A DNA stretch of 59,472 nt from Burkholderiales bacterium (GTDB lineage: Bacteria > Pseudomonadota > Gammaproteobacteria > Burkholderiales > SG8-41), in NCBI GenBank assembly GCA_019744975.1, contig JAIETP010000019.1, forward strand, positions 1 to 59,472, given 5' to 3'. Both the position numbers and the translations under genes were made by a program. Positions 26,323 through 34,317 of this stretch are shown piece after piece. The notes beneath the pieces were generated by a model. It was not told the DNA's origin. It saw only the letters and a program-made list of their open reading frames with translations, and made no database searches. Within the stretch, counting starts at the first letter, position 1. Every line of letters begins with the position of its first letter.

Positions 26323-26338
26323 TGTGCGCTGTCGCACA
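26323..26338. promoter_or_regulatory. Operator-like site 2 (TGTGCG-CTGT-CGCACA)
   Basis: A perfect 6+6 inverted repeat with a four-base spacer, upstream of csbD. It is nearly identical, including spacer and the preceding TC, to the site upstream of the BON gene at 27913. The symmetric 16-bp size suits a Crp/Fnr-type dimer. It just enters the 3' end region of the AI-2E gene's neighbourhood without being coding. Confidence 0.7.
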
Positions 26339-26347
26339 TACACCAGA

Positions 26348-27520
26348 CTATCTGCCGAGCAATTCGCCCGCTGGCTGCAGCGATTCAACGCGATCACAGA
26401 TCACCTTGCTGATCGCGACCAGGGGTGCGCAAAGCAGCAGACCCGCAACACCCCACAGCCAGCCGAAAAACAGCAGCGCGATGAACAGCACCGCCGCGTT
26501 CACGCGCGCGAAACGGCTTTGCAACCAGGTTGTGAGCACCAGCCCGATCAAGGTTGCAACCAGCAGCGTTACGCCGGCCACAGCCAGCGCGTAAGGCAGC
26601 GTTCCGAACTGCAGAAAACCGGCCACGCCGGCGGCAATCGCCACCAGCACCGACCCCAGATAGGGAATGAAATGCAGTACGCCGGCAGCGACGCCCCAGA
26701 TGCCGGGTTCGTCCACGCCCATCGCCCAGAACGCGAGCCAGGTACTGACGGCGATCAGCGCGTTCGATACCAGCGTCACAAAAAGATAACGCTGCACCTG
26801 GTCGTCAATCTCCCCGAGGATGCGCAAAGCGTCTTTTTTCCGCGACAGCGAAGAGCCGACAAACTGCAGCAGCTTGCGCCGGAAATGGTCGCCCGAAGCC
26901 AGCAGAAAATAAGCCAGCAGGATCACGATCGGCGTTTGCGCCACGACCGATATCAGGAGCGCCGACTGCGCGCGCGTATAGTCCCTCAGCCACAACGCGG
27001 TGTCCGGCGCCGGTGCCGGCGCCGCACGCGCACCCGGCTTGCGGGCCGCATCCGCGGCAACCCCTTGCAGTTCGTCGGCCGCTTCCTGCATGTTTTGCAG
27101 TGCCGTGGGCACGGCGCTGCGAGCGGGACTCAGCGTATGCCGCAGCTTGCGCGCGGCATCGGGAAGTTTCTCCAGCATCGCCGCGGCTTCGTCGCTCAAC
27201 GAATAGGCGATCCACCCCGTTCCCCCGGCCAGCGCCCCGATGACCAGCGCCGCGGCAATGGAGCGGGGAACATGCAAAGCCTGCAGCCTGTCGACCATCG
27301 GCCGCAGGCTGTAGCTGGCCAAGATGCCGATCAGCAAGGGCACAAAAAACGCCCTTGCGAAATAGAGCGCGGCAACCAGCGCGATGACCGCCAGCATGAT
27401 CAGCGCCGGGTTCATGCAAGAATAACCAGAGACGCTTGTGCCACGCCCTGTCGCATCAATCACTCCGGCCGCCGCAGGCTGCGCGGCGGCGCCGGAATTG
27501 CCGGCGTCATCCACCGGCAT
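26348..27520 (-). CDS. AI-2E family transporter
   Basis: This protein of 390 residues (355 if it begins at Met36, 27415) has two N-terminal helices, a soluble coiled part at about 130-190, and a helix-rich C-terminal half with 'GVLHFIPYLGSVLVAIAAGV', the family's core motif. AI-2E (TqsA/PerM) proteins are permeases with varied roles, from autoinducer export to sodium/proton exchange. The long start lies four bases after the BON gene stop with a weak GAAG site; the short start lacks a site and lies after two GC hairpins. Cotranscription with the BON gene is likely. Confidence 0.85.
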   Translation of the reverse strand: MPVDDAGNSGAAAQPAAAGVIDATGRGTSVSGYSCMNPALIMLAVIALVAALYFARAFFVPLLIGILASYSLRPMVDRLQALHVPRSIAAALVIGALAGGTGWIAYSLSDEAAAMLEKLPDAARKLRHTLSPARSAVPTALQNMQEAADELQGVAADAARKPGARAAPAPAPDTALWLRDYTRAQSALLISVVAQTPIVILLAYFLLASGDHFRRKLLQFVGSSLSRKKDALRILGEIDDQVQRYLFVTLVSNALIAVSTWLAFWAMGVDEPGIWGVAAGVLHFIPYLGSVLVAIAAGVAGFLQFGTLPYALAVAGVTLLVATLIGLVLTTWLQSRFARVNAAVLFIALLFFGWLWGVAGLLLCAPLVAISKVICDRVESLQPAGELLGR

Positions 27521-27524
27521 GTTG

Positions 27525-27836
27525 CTACTTCAACCGCAGGTCGTTTTTAACGGAGGTGACACCACCGACAGCGTTGGTCAACATGACCGCCTTGTTGATT
27601 TCCGTCTGTGTGCCGACGAAACCGCTCAGTTGCACCACACCCCTGAACGTCTCGACACCGATTTCGGCAGACTTCAGCGTGGGCTCGTTGAACAGCGCGG
27701 CCTTGGTTTTGGTGGTGATGACGGTATCGTCGACATATTCACCCGTGCCTGACTGTGTCGGTGTCGATGCGCAACCCACGACGGTCGCCATCGCGAGCGC
27801 GGCAAACAATGCGGAAATGCTTTTAATGTGTTTCAT
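27525..27836 (-). CDS. BON-domain lipoprotein
   Basis: A 103-residue lipoprotein: signal peptide, lipobox Cys22 (VVGC), a short linker, and one BON domain ('DDTVITTKTKAALF', 'VETFRGVVQLSGFV', 'GVTSVKNDLRLK'). BON proteins such as OsmY and DolP bind phospholipid surfaces and protect the envelope under osmotic stress. GGAG precedes the ATG. The 16-bp palindrome lies 77 bases upstream. It probably leads a two-gene operon with the AI-2E permease. Confidence 0.92.
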   Translation of the reverse strand: MKHIKSISALFAALAMATVVGCASTPTQSGTGEYVDDTVITTKTKAALFNEPTLKSAEIGVETFRGVVQLSGFVGTQTEINKAVMLTNAVGGVTSVKNDLRLK

Positions 27837-27912
27837 GTGCGGTTACTCCAGTTGAATGCGGTCTGAATGGCTGAACAACAATCGCAGAATGGATGGCGGC
27901 GCGCGGCCGGTC

Positions 27913-27928
27913 TGTGCGCTGGCGCACA
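27913..27928. promoter_or_regulatory. Operator-like site 3 (TGTGCG-CTGG-CGCACA)
   Basis: A perfect 6+6 inverted repeat with a four-base spacer, between the BON gene (minus) and the second Crp/Fnr gene (plus). It matches site 2 at 15 of 16 bases, and the flanking TC before it is also shared. The region holds a second, weaker copy 60 bases to the right. Confidence 0.7.
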
Positions 27929-27988
27929 CATGGCCAAATCCGAGAATGGCACCGCCATGCGGTCTTTTCTGCAACCGGGAGATTCATT

Positions 27989-28004
27989 AGTACGCTGCCG
28001 CACT
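27989..28004. promoter_or_regulatory. Operator-like site 4 (AGTACG-CTGC-CGCACT)
   Basis: A variant of the same 16-bp motif, 92 bases upstream of the Crp/Fnr paralog 2 start. It keeps the CTG spacer and CGCAC half. The same bases also form another inverted repeat (TACGCTG, 27991-27997, with CAGCGTA, 28008-28014), so its reading is ambiguous. Confidence 0.45.
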
Positions 28005-28095
28005 GATCAGCGTATGCTGGTTTTCTGAACCACCCAGCCCCGGTGCTGCCGCATCCCCGTGCACATGCATCCGAGAGGCAGAAAGCAGCACCCGC

Positions 28096-28827
28096 ATGCC
28101 CAGCCCCCATCACCCCGAGCAAAACCATCTGCTCGCCGCACTGCCCGCAGCCGATTACGAACGCCTGTTGCCGCACCTGGAACTCCTGCCGCTGCCGCTC
28201 GGCCTGGCCGTCTACGAATCCGGGCGCGACCAGGGCTATGTGTATTTCCCCACCACCAGCATCGTGTCCATGCTCTACGTCATGGAAGACGGTTCTTCGG
28301 CTGAAATCGCGGTCGTCGGCAACGACGGCCTGGTCGGCATCGCGCTGTTCATGGGCGGTGAAACCACATCCAGCCGCGCGGTCGTGCAAAGCGCGGGCTT
28401 CGGTTACCGGCTGAAGGCGGTCTTCCTCAAAAAGGAATTTGAGCGCGGCGGCGAACTGCAACACCTGCTGTTGCGTTCCACCCAGGCACTGATCACGCAG
28501 ATGGCGCAGACCGCCGTCTGCAACCGGCACCATTCACTGGAGCAGCAATTGTGCCGCTGGCTGCTGCTGAGCCTGGACCGGCTTTCGTCGAACGAACTGA
28601 AAATGACGCAGGAGCTTATCGCCAACATGCTCGGCGTGCGCCGCGAAGGTGTCACCGAAGCGGCGGGACAATTGCAGAAAGACGGCATCATCCGCTACAG
28701 CCGCGGTCGCATCACCGTCCTCGACCGGTCGCTGCTCGAAACGCGGGTCTGCGAGTGTTACGCCGTGGTCAAAAGGGAAATGGACCGCCTGCTGCCGCGC
28801 CCACGGCCGGCCAGGACCGGGGCCTGA
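28096..28827 (+). CDS. Crp/Fnr-family transcriptional regulator (paralog 2)
   Basis: This 243-residue regulator has the same plan as the first: cyclic-nucleotide fold ('LAVYESGRDQGYVYFPTTSIVSMLY'), dimer helix, and a winged helix with 'MTQELIANMLGVRREGVTEA'. No FNR-type cysteine cluster is visible; a C-x-C-Y motif (CECYAVVKREM) near the end is shared with paralog 1. The two start alike ('LLAALPAADY' and 'LLAALPRKDY') and are clear duplicates. It is divergent from the BON/AI-2E pair, and two operator-like sites lie in the shared 259-base spacer. Confidence 0.88.
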   Translation: MPSPHHPEQNHLLAALPAADYERLLPHLELLPLPLGLAVYESGRDQGYVYFPTTSIVSMLYVMEDGSSAEIAVVGNDGLVGIALFMGGETTSSRAVVQSAGFGYRLKAVFLKKEFERGGELQHLLLRSTQALITQMAQTAVCNRHHSLEQQLCRWLLLSLDRLSSNELKMTQELIANMLGVRREGVTEAAGQLQKDGIIRYSRGRITVLDRSLLETRVCECYAVVKREMDRLLPRPRPARTGA

Positions 28828-28930
28828 GGCTGCAAAAAACACGATTCATCGCCGCAGGCTGGCGGTTCGCGGTGCGCGGCATGCCGGCGATTTCAACTAT
28901 CAGAATTTAAATAACTAATTGTTTTTAAAG

Positions 28931-28961
28931 TATTTTTTGTGCCGGCGCAGCACAAAAAATA
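28931..28961. repeat. Perfect 12-bp inverted repeat with A/T flanks
   Basis: TATTTTTTGTGC (28931-28942) and its exact complement (28950-28961) flank a 7-base GC-rich loop. T-runs lie inside the arms rather than after the stem, so it is not a classical intrinsic terminator. It sits in the 258-base spacer between Crp/Fnr paralog 2 and the winged-helix gene and could be a bidirectional terminator of weak form or a protein-binding site. Confidence 0.55.
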
Positions 28962-29085
28962 GGCAGGCGACAAGCCAAACGCAGCTCTTTCCTGTATCAT
29001 CAGCCTCCCCCCGATGCGCCAGCCCTGGCTTGAACCTTTGCCTGGCCGGCGCTGACCCGACTGACTGCAAAGAAAGGCTTCTGAA

Positions 29086-29358
29086 ATGCAAGCAATTCTG
29101 GATTATTTGGCAAACAGCGGCGAACAACTGGATTCGGAAATCGCCGCAGCGACCGGCCTGTCAGTAGCGACCGTGCGTGCGCGAGCCACCGACCTGCACG
29201 CCAAGGGCGCCATCATGGTGTGCCGTTCGATCCGTTACAAAGACGGCAAGGAAGTCGAAGCGATGCTGTGCCGCATCTCCGGCTACATCCCGCCCGCCGC
29301 TCCCGGCCGCAAATCCAAAGCACAGATGCCGCCAAAAAGTACCGCGACAATAGACTGA
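29086..29358 (+). CDS. Small winged-helix DNA-binding protein
   Basis: A 90-residue basic protein. Residues 1-60 have the pattern of a winged helix: 'ILDYLANSGEQLDSEIAAATG', the recognition helix 'LSVATVRARATDLHAKG', and a beta hairpin 'IMVCRSIRYKDGKEVE'. The C-terminus is a Pro/Lys-rich tail. It resembles FaeA-like or phage/plasmid-type small regulators, but no specific family is certain. AGAAAGG lies at good distance before the ATG. It is a single-gene unit with a strong terminator behind it. Confidence 0.7.
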   Translation: MQAILDYLANSGEQLDSEIAAATGLSVATVRARATDLHAKGAIMVCRSIRYKDGKEVEAMLCRISGYIPPAAPGRKSKAQMPPKSTATID

Positions 29359-29382
29359 TCGCGGCGGCGCCTTAACCACGCA

Positions 29383-29412
29383 AAAAAGCCCGCTGATCCC
29401 AGCGGGCTTTTT
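29383..29412. terminator. Bidirectional intrinsic terminator
   Basis: A perfect 13-bp stem (AAAAAGCCCGCTG with its complement) and ATCC loop, with A-run before and T-run after, works on either strand. It ends the winged-helix gene and isolates the SLC13 gene downstream. Confidence 0.9.
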
Positions 29413-29531
29413 GTTTCCCGACGGCGACAGACCATGCAAAGTCGCCATCACACCGAATACACTTCCTCGTTTTCATTTGCCGTTTTCAGGCGGCGTGAAC
29501 CATTTCCGGGACATCAGTCAATAATGCAGTG

Positions 29532-31397
29532 ATGACAACACAGCAAATCCTCATTCTCGTCATCCTGCTCATCACCGCTGCGATGTTCCTGTGGGACCGC
29601 TGGCGGCACGACATGGTGGCCGTTGCCGCGCTGCTCGCCTGTGTGATTGCCGGACTGGTGCCGGCGGCCGATGCTTTTGCCGGAATCGGCCATCCGGCGG
29701 TGATCACCGTCGCCTGCGTGCTCATACTCAGCAGCGGCCTTAAAAACTCCGGGGCCGTGGATTTGCTCACCCATTACGTGGTGCCTGCCGCCGCCGGACC
29801 GACACTGACCATCGGCGCGCTGACGGCGCTCGCCGCGCTGCTCTCGGCCTTCATGAACAATGTCGGCGCGCTGGCGCTGCTGATGCCGCTGGCATTGCAG
29901 ATCGCCATCAAACAATCCCTGCCGCCGGGCCGTGTGCTGATGCCGCTGGCATTCGGATCCATTCTCGGCGGCATGACCACGCTGATCGGCACGCCGCCCA
30001 ACCTGATCGTCTCCAGTTTCCGCCAGCAGTCCGGCAACGGCGGTTACGCGATGTTCGATTTCACGCCGGTGGGCCTGGCGGTGGCTGTGACCGGCGTGTT
30101 GTTCATCGCGCTGATCGGCTGGCGCATGGTGCCGGCGCGCAAACAGGCGGGCGCGGAAGGTTTTGATGCCGGTGCCTACCTTACCGAAGCCAAGGTGGCT
30201 GCGGGCAGCGCCGCCGCCGGCAAGACGCTGCACGAAATCGACGCCATACTCGACGAAACCGATGCCCAGATCATCGGCGTGATCCGCAACGACGTACGCA
30301 TAACCGCACCCAGCCGCGGCTGGGTGGTGCGCGTCGGCGACATCCTGATCGTCGAGGCGGAAGCCGAAGCGCTGGCCGGCGCGCTGTCGGCTCTCGGACT
30401 CAAACTGGAGGAAGCCAAAACACCGCCGAAAAACGAAGCGGAGGATGCTGAAACCGGCGACAAAACCGGGGCCGTGGCGCATGAACCGAAAACCCCGCCG
30501 GAAGAAGCCGGCGACAAGGCGGTTAACAACACGCGGTCCGGCGAAGACATCGCGTTGCAGGAACTGGCGGTATTGCCGGGCTCGATGCTGGCGGGCCGCT
30601 CGGCCAGCGACCTGCTGCTGCGCACGCGTTACGGCATCAACCTGCTTGCCGTATCGCGCCAGGGTCGGCGTTCGCTGGCGCGGTTGCGTGCCATGCCGAT
30701 CGCCGCCGGTGACGTGCTGCTGATGCAGGGTTCACCGGAAGCGCTGTCCGAATTCGCCTCCAGCGCCGGCTGCGTGCCGCTCGCGGAACGCGAGCTGCGC
30801 ATTCCCGACAAACGCAGGGCGCTCACGGCCGGCGGCATCATGGCCGCCGCCGTCGGCGGCGCAGCTTTCGGCCTGCCCGCCGCAATCACCTTTGCCGCCG
30901 GCGTACTCGCGTCCATGGCGACACGCACCGTGCCGCCGCGTGCCGCCTACGAGGCCGTGGACTGGCCGGTGATCGTGCTGCTCGGCGCATTGATCCCTGT
31001 GGCCGGTGCAATGGAAACCACGGGTGCCGCCGACGTCATCGCACGGGTAATGCTCGAGAACATTGCCGGGGGCAATGCAATTTTCGGCCTGGTGTTGATC
31101 CTGGTCGTCACCATGACCCTGTCTGACCTGATGAACAACGCCGCAACCGCGGCCGTGATGTGTCCCATTGCCATAGGCACCGCCGGCCGGCTCGACGTCA
31201 GTGCCGACCCGTTCCTGATGGCCGTGGCCATCGGCGCGTCATGTGCATTCCTGACACCGATCGGACACCAGAACAACACGCTGATCCTCGGCCCCGGCGG
31301 ACTCCGCTTTGGTGATTACTGGCGTATGGGACTGCCGCTGGAGTTGCTGGTCATTGCGGTGAGTATTCCGCTGCTGCTGCTGGTCTGGCCCCTGTAG
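29532..31397 (+). CDS. SLC13-family permease with two TrkA-C (RCK-C) domains
   Basis: This 621-residue transporter has an N-terminal block of about six helices and a C-terminal block of about six more. Family motifs include 'AFMNNVGALALLMPLAL', 'GSILGGMTTLIGTPPNLIVS' and, in the second half, 'LMNNAATAAVMCPIAI' and 'FLTPIGHQNNTLILGPGG'. Between them are two TrkA-C domains (about residues 215-290 and 345-415) joined by a 45-residue linker rich in Lys, Glu, Pro and Asp. Likely substrates are sulfate or dicarboxylates with sodium or protons. The ribosome site is weak; a GTG directly precedes the ATG. Confidence 0.9.
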   Translation: MTTQQILILVILLITAAMFLWDRWRHDMVAVAALLACVIAGLVPAADAFAGIGHPAVITVACVLILSSGLKNSGAVDLLTHYVVPAAAGPTLTIGALTALAALLSAFMNNVGALALLMPLALQIAIKQSLPPGRVLMPLAFGSILGGMTTLIGTPPNLIVSSFRQQSGNGGYAMFDFTPVGLAVAVTGVLFIALIGWRMVPARKQAGAEGFDAGAYLTEAKVAAGSAAAGKTLHEIDAILDETDAQIIGVIRNDVRITAPSRGWVVRVGDILIVEAEAEALAGALSALGLKLEEAKTPPKNEAEDAETGDKTGAVAHEPKTPPEEAGDKAVNNTRSGEDIALQELAVLPGSMLAGRSASDLLLRTRYGINLLAVSRQGRRSLARLRAMPIAAGDVLLMQGSPEALSEFASSAGCVPLAERELRIPDKRRALTAGGIMAAAVGGAAFGLPAAITFAAGVLASMATRTVPPRAAYEAVDWPVIVLLGALIPVAGAMETTGAADVIARVMLENIAGGNAIFGLVLILVVTMTLSDLMNNAATAAVMCPIAIGTAGRLDVSADPFLMAVAIGASCAFLTPIGHQNNTLILGPGGLRFGDYWRMGLPLELLVIAVSIPLLLLVWPL

Positions 31398-31506
31398 CCG
31401 CGACGATTCGCAACGATTGCGGCAGACCGGCGCCTGCCGTCGACGCCCTCGACCCTGTAAAAAAATACCCCTCGTGCAGCAATCCCGAATACGGGAAAAT
31501 AACCGG

Positions 31507-33120
31507 ATGCAAATCAACCTCCGCCGCATTTTCGACAGCATTTTCACCCGTCTGCTGTTGCTCGCGTTCTGTCTCGTGGTTCTGGGTTTCTCCATACGCT
31601 ACTACATGCTGACGGGCTTTCTGCAAAAGGATCTGAGCGCGGTGGTGGAGGGTCAGCAACTGGCTCTGGCCAGTTATGTCGCCCGCGACATTGACGACAA
31701 GATGGTCCAGCGCCGGGCATTGCTGGAGCGTCTTGCCGCCAATCTGCCGCCCGATTTACTGAAGCAGCCAGAACAACTGGGTGCCTGGCTCAAGGAGCAT
31801 TTTGAATACCAGCCCTTGTTCTCCGCGGGGCTGTTCGTCACTGATGCGCGTGGCATCGCACTCGCGGATTACCCCGTGCTGCCCGGACGGGTAAATACCG
31901 ATTACGCCGACCGTGATTACATCCATGCCGGCCTCGCGGGAAACTCTTTTGTCGGTCGTCCGGTGATTGGCCGTGCCGCAAAAGAACCGGTGCTGCCGGT
32001 CGCTGCACCGGTCAAAAACGGCAAGGGCGAAGTCCTGGGTGTGCTGGTGGGCGTCACCGCACTGGCAGCCCAGGGCTTTCTGAATTCACTGCTGAAAACC
32101 CGGATCGGCGAGACCACCGGCGGATTCCTGCTGATTTCACCCCGCGACCAGTTGTTTGTCGCCTCATCACAACCGGAAATGGTGCTCAAACCCACACCAC
32201 CGCCCGGTGTCAACGTCCTCCATGACCGGGCCATGGCCGGTTACCGCGGCACCGGGGTAACGGTCAATGCAAAAGGCATTGAAGAGGTTGCGGCGATCGT
32301 CACCGTGCCGAGCACGGGCTGGTTCGTGGTCGCCCGGGTGCCGAGCAGCGAGGCTTTTGCGACAGTGGCACGAACCAAAGACTTTCTGGTCAAGGGCTCC
32401 TTGCTGACCTTGCTCATATTCGCGGTGCTGACGCCCCTCGGGCTGTATTTTGTTTTCCGCCACCTGTCCCGCGCTGCCGCGCATGCCGACCGCATGACGC
32501 TCGGAGAACTGCCGCTGGAACCGATGCCGGTATACCGCAACGATGAAGTGGGTCATTTGATCTCGGCCTTCAACCGCCTGCTGGCCAAACTTAATCAGAA
32601 TCAGGCCGAACTGGCGCGCATGGCCCATCACGACACGCTGACCGGCCTGCCCAACCGGGCACTACTCTCCGATCGCCTGCACCAGCTGTTGGCGCAGGCG
32701 CGACGCAAGAAGGGCACGGTGGGCCTGCTGTTCATGGATCTCGACGGCTTCAAGGATATCAATGACACGTTGGGGCACGAAGCCGGCGACGAGGTGTTGC
32801 GGCAGGTGGCCGGCCGCCTCGCCGAAATCGTGCGCGAGGCCGACACCCTGGCGCGCGTCGGCGGGGACGAATTTGTGCTGCTGCTGAACGACCTCGGGGA
32901 CAATGCCGCAGAAGGCGCCGGGATCGTCGCGCTCAAATGCATTGAAACGCTGAAAACCCCTTTCCCGGTTTCCGGGACGCACTGCGCCGTCGGGGTGTCC
33001 ATCGGAATAGCGCTGGGTAACGGGGAAAGCGCGGCCGACGCGCTGCTGCTGGCCGCGGACCACGCCATGTACGAAGCCAAAAAAGCCGGCCGTGGCCGGT
33101 ATGTCATGCGCGGGCTTTAG
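31507..33120 (+). CDS. Membrane sensor diguanylate cyclase (Cache-HAMP-GGDEF)
   Basis: This 537-residue protein makes cyclic di-GMP in response to a periplasmic signal. Helix 1 spans about 15-35, a double-Cache-like periplasmic domain follows to about 300, helix 2 lies near 310-330, a HAMP-like linker comes next, then the GGDEF domain. The active site is GGDEF in 'ARVGGDEFVLLL', and an inhibitory RxxD site (READ) sits five residues before it, so product feedback should work. 'HDTLTGLPNRALLSDRL' marks the domain start. The ATG at 31507 gives the usual short cytoplasmic N-terminus. Confidence 0.93.
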   Translation: MQINLRRIFDSIFTRLLLLAFCLVVLGFSIRYYMLTGFLQKDLSAVVEGQQLALASYVARDIDDKMVQRRALLERLAANLPPDLLKQPEQLGAWLKEHFEYQPLFSAGLFVTDARGIALADYPVLPGRVNTDYADRDYIHAGLAGNSFVGRPVIGRAAKEPVLPVAAPVKNGKGEVLGVLVGVTALAAQGFLNSLLKTRIGETTGGFLLISPRDQLFVASSQPEMVLKPTPPPGVNVLHDRAMAGYRGTGVTVNAKGIEEVAAIVTVPSTGWFVVARVPSSEAFATVARTKDFLVKGSLLTLLIFAVLTPLGLYFVFRHLSRAAAHADRMTLGELPLEPMPVYRNDEVGHLISAFNRLLAKLNQNQAELARMAHHDTLTGLPNRALLSDRLHQLLAQARRKKGTVGLLFMDLDGFKDINDTLGHEAGDEVLRQVAGRLAEIVREADTLARVGGDEFVLLLNDLGDNAAEGAGIVALKCIETLKTPFPVSGTHCAVGVSIGIALGNGESAADALLLAADHAMYEAKKAGRGRYVMRGL

Positions 33121-33309
33121 CCTGCGGCCCTCATCGTCCGGCTCCACCCCGCACCCTTGGCTTCATATCGCCACATCCGCCTTTCTCAGCACATGCCAGG
33201 CGGAGACGTCGTCAGCCTTGCTTGCGATAATACCCGCTTATAACCAGCCTGATACTCGGCAATTAATCGTGCCGTGGTCAAATACTGAGATCGTTGGGAT
33301 AATGAAAAA

Positions 33310-34317
33310 ATGAATAAACCCCTTCGCCCGGAAAACTTGGAATTTGACCCGTCGGACTGGTTGCCTCCTGAAATTGGTCAGATCACCAATCATCAGACCG
33401 ATCTTCCCAGAATCGCCAAAGACAAAAAACTGACGGCTGCAATCGAGGCACAACTTTCGCAACTGCCTACCACTCATCATCTTTATCAGCACGACTCCAG
33501 ATCGATTGATTTTCTTGCGCCAGAAAGCGTGCACCTTATTGTGACCTCGCCTCCCTACTGGACGCTCAAGGAATACAACCAGAGCGATGGTCAGATGGGC
33601 TACATCGCCGAATACGAATCTTTTCTTGATGAATTAGACCGGGTTTGGCAATCCTGTTTTAACGCACTCGTCCCAGGCGGAAGAGTGATCTGCGTAGTCG
33701 GCGATGTTTGCCTTTCAAGACGCAAAAATGCCGGGGAACACGTTGTTTTCCCGTTGCACGCCTCCATTCAGGAACGTTGCCGAAAAATTGGCTTCAACAA
33801 TCTCACACCGATCATCTGGTACAAAATTGCAAATGCCGCATATGAAGCCAGTGGGAATGGCGGGGGCTTTCTTGGAAAACCTTACGAACCAAACAGTGTC
33901 ATCAAGAATGACATCGAGTTTATTCTGATGGAACGGAAACCAGGAGGATATCGCAGCCCTTCCGTAGCCACTCGGATTCTGAGCGTAATTCCTGCGGAAT
34001 CCCACAAAGTCTGGTTTCAGCAAATCTGGTCCGGCGTAACCGGCGCATCGACGCGCCAACATCCAGCGCCATACCCACTCGAACTGGCCGAGCGACTTGT
34101 ACGCATGTTCAGCTTCGTCGGCGATACGGTGCTCGACCCTTTCATGGGCACAGCAACCACCAATATCGCCGCCGCAAAGTGGGGACGTAACAGCATCGGC
34201 ATAGAAGTTGACCCGGAATACTTCGAGATGTCTGCGAAGCGGATGGAAAATGAAATGCCAAAGCTTTTTTCTGGCCGCACGGTTCACCTGCACAATAATA
34301 AAAGAGGCCGTCGTTGA
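33310..34317 (+). CDS. Beta-class DNA amino-methyltransferase of a type II R-M system
   Basis: This 335-residue protein transfers methyl from SAM to the amino group of cytosine (N4) or adenine (N6) in DNA. The catalytic motif IV is TSPPYW at 79-84 and the SAM-binding motif I is DPFMGT at 276-281. Motif IV before I defines the beta class. The TSPPY form leans to N4-cytosine but does not exclude adenine. The gene is noticeably A+T-richer than its neighbours. It overlaps the nuclease gene by four bases and should protect the host from it. Confidence 0.92.
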   Translation: MNKPLRPENLEFDPSDWLPPEIGQITNHQTDLPRIAKDKKLTAAIEAQLSQLPTTHHLYQHDSRSIDFLAPESVHLIVTSPPYWTLKEYNQSDGQMGYIAEYESFLDELDRVWQSCFNALVPGGRVICVVGDVCLSRRKNAGEHVVFPLHASIQERCRKIGFNNLTPIIWYKIANAAYEASGNGGGFLGKPYEPNSVIKNDIEFILMERKPGGYRSPSVATRILSVIPAESHKVWFQQIWSGVTGASTRQHPAPYPLELAERLVRMFSFVGDTVLDPFMGTATTNIAAAKWGRNSIGIEVDPEYFEMSAKRMENEMPKLFSGRTVHLHNNKRGRR

